Below are positions 15,882 to 17,874 of a stretch of 17,874 nt of DNA, in pieces. Location of the stretch: NCBI GenBank assembly GCA_938002705.1, contig CALLAG010000285.1, positions 1 through 17,874 on the forward strand. Direction: 5' to 3'. How positions within the stretch are numbered: position 1 is the first letter of the stretch; each line of letters opens with the position of its first letter. Below the pieces are notes generated by a model. The model was not told the DNA's origin. It made no database searches and was given only the letters and a program-made list of their open reading frames with translations. The DNA comes from an uncultured Saprospiraceae bacterium (GTDB lineage: Bacteria; Bacteroidota; Bacteroidia; Chitinophagales; Saprospiraceae). Both the position numbers and the translations under genes were made by a program.

Positions 15882-15889
15882 TATATTTG
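15882..15889 (+). promoter_or_regulatory. Bacteroidota -7 box for hydrolase-parA-parB operon
   Basis: TATATTTG matches TAnnTTTG exactly and lies 32 bases before the hydrolase ATG, giving a leader of about 25 bases. No perfect -33 TTTG lies at the usual distance. It is the only visible promoter for the three genes that follow. Confidence 0.5.
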
Positions 15890-15921
15890 CAGATTCTTAA
15901 GTAGAAATACACACACAACCT

Positions 15922-16602
15922 ATGAAAATCACCTTTTTAAGCCATATGGGCTTCTTAATTGACTTCAATGGCACAAAGTTACTCTTTGACCCATTTATAA
16001 CTGGCAATCCAAAACCTGGCCCCATAAAGGCGGAAGACATCGACTCAGATTGGATTCTTGTCTCTCATGGTCATGGCGATCATGTCGCAGATGTAGAGCC
16101 CATAGCTAAGCAGAATGGTAATAAGATTATCTCTAATTATGAAATAGTCGAATGGTTCGGTAAGAAAGGTGTAGAAGGTCATCCACTTAATCATGGCGGC
16201 AAGTTCAATTTTGACTTCGGTACAGTTAAGTATGTCAATGCGATCCACACGAGTGGACTTCCAGACGGGAGCTATGGAGGTAATCCAGGTGGATTTGTCG
16301 TTTGGGATGATAAGAACTGCTTCTACTTTGCAGGTGACACAGCATTAACAAGAGATATGGAATTGATTCCGATGACGTGTCCTACATTGGATTTTGCGAT
16401 ACTACCTATAGGAGACAACTTCACTATGGGTTACGAAGACGCAGCAATAGCTGCAGAGATGATACAATGTGACGTCATAATAGGTGCACACTATGACACT
16501 TTCGGATACATCGAGATAGACACAAAAGCTGCAATAAAAGCATTTGCAGATAAAGGAAAGAAACTATTACTTCCAGGACTTGGAGAAACAATCGAACTAT
16601 AA
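15922..16602 (+). CDS. UPF0173-type metal-dependent hydrolase (metallo-beta-lactamase fold)
   Basis: This 226-residue cytoplasmic protein has the metallo-beta-lactamase fold of the UPF0173 (YtkL-like) family. The metal ligands are visible: the HGHGDH motif at residues 49-54 following WILVS, H108 in NAIHTSG, D138 in FAGDTAL, and H189 in GAHYDTF. The opening MKITFLSHMGFLID and the FDPFITGNP stretch are typical. The family is conserved in bacteria, but its natural substrate is not established; it should not be read as an antibiotic-resistance beta-lactamase. Its stop is only two bases before the parA ATG, so translation is probably coupled and the three genes form one operon. An exact -7 box lies 32 bases upstream of the start. 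Confidence 0.92.
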   Translation: MKITFLSHMGFLIDFNGTKLLFDPFITGNPKPGPIKAEDIDSDWILVSHGHGDHVADVEPIAKQNGNKIISNYEIVEWFGKKGVEGHPLNHGGKFNFDFGTVKYVNAIHTSGLPDGSYGGNPGGFVVWDDKNCFYFAGDTALTRDMELIPMTCPTLDFAILPIGDNFTMGYEDAAIAAEMIQCDVIIGAHYDTFGYIEIDTKAAIKAFADKGKKLLLPGLGETIEL

Positions 16603-16604
16603 AT

Positions 16605-17396
16605 ATGGGTAAGATAATCACAATTGCAAATCAAAAAGGTGGTGTAGGAAAGACGACTACGGCGATTAACCTCGCAGCAGCCATAGCTATACTGGATAAG
16701 AAAGTACTACTCGTAGATGCAGATCCTCAGGCCAATGCCACTGCAGGAGTAGGCATCAACCCTGATGAACTAGAACATACTATATATGATTGCCTCATCA
16801 ATAATACACCTGCTGAGAAAGCGATATACAAATCAGAAGTAGATAATCTCGACGTGCTCGGTGCAAGTATAGATCTTGTAGGAGCAGAATTAGAACTGGC
16901 CAATGTAGAAAATAGAGAATTTGTTCTCAAAAAAATATTGGCTCAAGTCAAGGATAATTATGATTATATATTCATTGACTGTCTACCGTCGTTAGGCATC
17001 ATAACAGTCAACGCATTAACAGCAGCTGACAGCGTATTAGTACCTGTACAATGCGAGGTCTTCTCACTACAGGGACTCGGAAAATTAAAGAATACCATAG
17101 GACTTGTGAAGTCTACACTAAATCCTAATCTTGAAATAGAGGGTATTGTATTATCAATGTTTGATAAGCGCCTAAGATTAGCTAAGATGGTGGTGCAGCA
17201 AGTCCATGAGATGCTATCAGATAATATCTTCGATACGATCATACATAGAAACTCTAAGATAGGTGAAGCTCCAAGTGTAGGTAAGCCAGTCATCTTATAT
17301 GACGTAGCAAGCAAAGGCTCAAGGAACTTCTTAAACTTAGCCAATGAATTTATCGTCAAAAATGAGCCCGAGACTATCATAGAACCACAATCTTAA
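16605..17396 (+). CDS. parA: ParA/Soj chromosome-partitioning ATPase
   Basis: ParA is a DNA-binding ATPase that, driven by ParB bound at parS sites, moves and separates the replicated origin regions. The 263-residue protein has the deviant Walker A motif KGGVGKTT (K11 to T18, signature lysine K11 and catalytic K16). The Walker A-prime is VLLVDADPQ (D38, D40), and YIFIDCLPSLG is the Walker B region, where Leu replaces the more usual Pro or Ser before PSLG. The PVQCEVFSLQGLGKL stretch and the closing KPVILYDVASKGSRNFLNLA are typical of chromosomal Soj proteins. It begins two bases after the hydrolase and ends 23 bases before parB. The length and closeness to parB fit the chromosomal, not plasmid, type. 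Confidence 0.95.
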   Translation: MGKIITIANQKGGVGKTTTAINLAAAIAILDKKVLLVDADPQANATAGVGINPDELEHTIYDCLINNTPAEKAIYKSEVDNLDVLGASIDLVGAELELANVENREFVLKKILAQVKDNYDYIFIDCLPSLGIITVNALTAADSVLVPVQCEVFSLQGLGKLKNTIGLVKSTLNPNLEIEGIVLSMFDKRLRLAKMVVQQVHEMLSDNIFDTIIHRNSKIGEAPSVGKPVILYDVASKGSRNFLNLANEFIVKNEPETIIEPQS

Positions 17397-17419
17397 GACT
17401 GATAAAAGTGTAAATCAAG

Positions 17420-17874
17420 ATGAGTAAGAAAAAGAAAGAACAACTAGGACAAGGACTAAGAGCGTTATTAGGTAATATAGAAAAGGTAGATACATCTTCC
17501 CCAGAGGTCAAACAAGAAGTCATACAAGAACTAAGTAAAAGTGTTGCCGAAATCCCGATAGATAACATTGAACCGAATCCATTCCAACCTAGAACAGATT
17601 TTGGAGAACAAGAATTACTTGAACTGGTACAATCCATCAAGACACATGGTATCATACAACCTATAACACTGAGAAGCCTCGGCGTTAATAGCTACCAGAT
17701 CATATCAGGAGAGAGACGATGGAGAGCCTCAAAGCTCGCTGGCCTCAAAGCTATCCCCGCATACATACGTATCGCTGATGATCAAGGTATGTTAGAAATG
17801 GCAATCGTAGAGAATATCCAGAGAAGCAACTTGAATGCACTAGAGGTCGCTATCTCCTACCAGAGGTTATTAGA
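17420..17874 (+). CDS. parB: ParB/Spo0J partition protein, truncated by window edge
   Basis: ParB binds parS sites near the origin, spreads as a CTP-dependent clamp and stimulates ParA. Only the first 151 codons are present because the window ends here; no frameshift is seen. The chain starts MSKKKKEQLGQGLRALLG, the usual basic ParA-interacting N-terminus. It has IEPNPFQPR near residue 52, then ISGERRWRASKLAGL, the arginine-rich GERRxRA motif of the CTP-binding domain. ENIQRSNLNALEVAISYQRL follows near the cut, leading into the helix-turn-helix domain, which is not included. ATG at 17420 gives the expected N-terminus. It is the third gene of the hydrolase-parA-parB operon. Confidence 0.95.
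   Translation, partial: MSKKKKEQLGQGLRALLGNIEKVDTSSPEVKQEVIQELSKSVAEIPIDNIEPNPFQPRTDFGEQELLELVQSIKTHGIIQPITLRSLGVNSYQIISGERRWRASKLAGLKAIPAYIRIADDQGMLEMAIVENIQRSNLNALEVAISYQRLL

Noticed and set aside
15922..16602. Antibiotic-resistance metallo-beta-lactamase
   Set aside because: The sequence follows the cytoplasmic UPF0173 family, lacks a signal peptide, and is in an operon with parAB.

Overview
The window is low-GC DNA from a member of the Bacteroidota, most likely the Saprospiria (Saprospiraceae-like). Supporting signs are a PorP/SprF outer-membrane protein, a type A type IX secretion (T9SS) sorting tail, HYR and GEVED domains, a dockerin-like exported protein, a DUF2795 protein, genes without Shine-Dalgarno sequences, and several matches to the Bacteroidota -7 promoter box TAnnTTTG. 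The exact genus cannot be read from the sequence. No tRNA, rRNA, CRISPR array, insertion sequence or phage gene was seen.

Positions 1-4781 are ordinary chromosomal genes. A MacB/FtsX-type ABC permease (minus) is divergent from queA (tRNA queuosine synthesis). After it come a small DUF2795 protein with a clear promoter and terminator, a convergent EamA-type exporter (minus, GTG start), a roughly 400-base gap, and an orphan CheY/Rcp-like response regulator.

Positions 4890-15774 are dominated by envelope and surface genes: a PorP/SprF-like barrel, a TlpA-like thioredoxin lipoprotein, an outer-membrane barrel with thrombospondin type 3 repeats, a secreted thioredoxin-dockerin protein, a 1582-residue secreted HYR/C-type-lectin protein, and a Dabb-domain lipoprotein. 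lipB (lipoate synthesis, minus, TTG start) sits among them. The giant protein has five composite modules of about 170 residues. These are followed by two modules in which a C-type lectin domain appears to be inserted inside an HYR domain, then a GEVED domain and a T9SS tail. It carries about 80 cysteines, which makes the two exported thioredoxin-fold neighbours interesting as possible folding partners; this is inference only. A strong terminator with a GCAA loop closes the gene.

Positions 15922-17874 look like one operon: a UPF0173 metal-dependent hydrolase, parA/soj two bases later, then parB, cut by the window edge. These act in chromosome partitioning.

The most unusual signal is the duplicated lectin-in-HYR architecture. 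No wholly new defence or mobile system was found.
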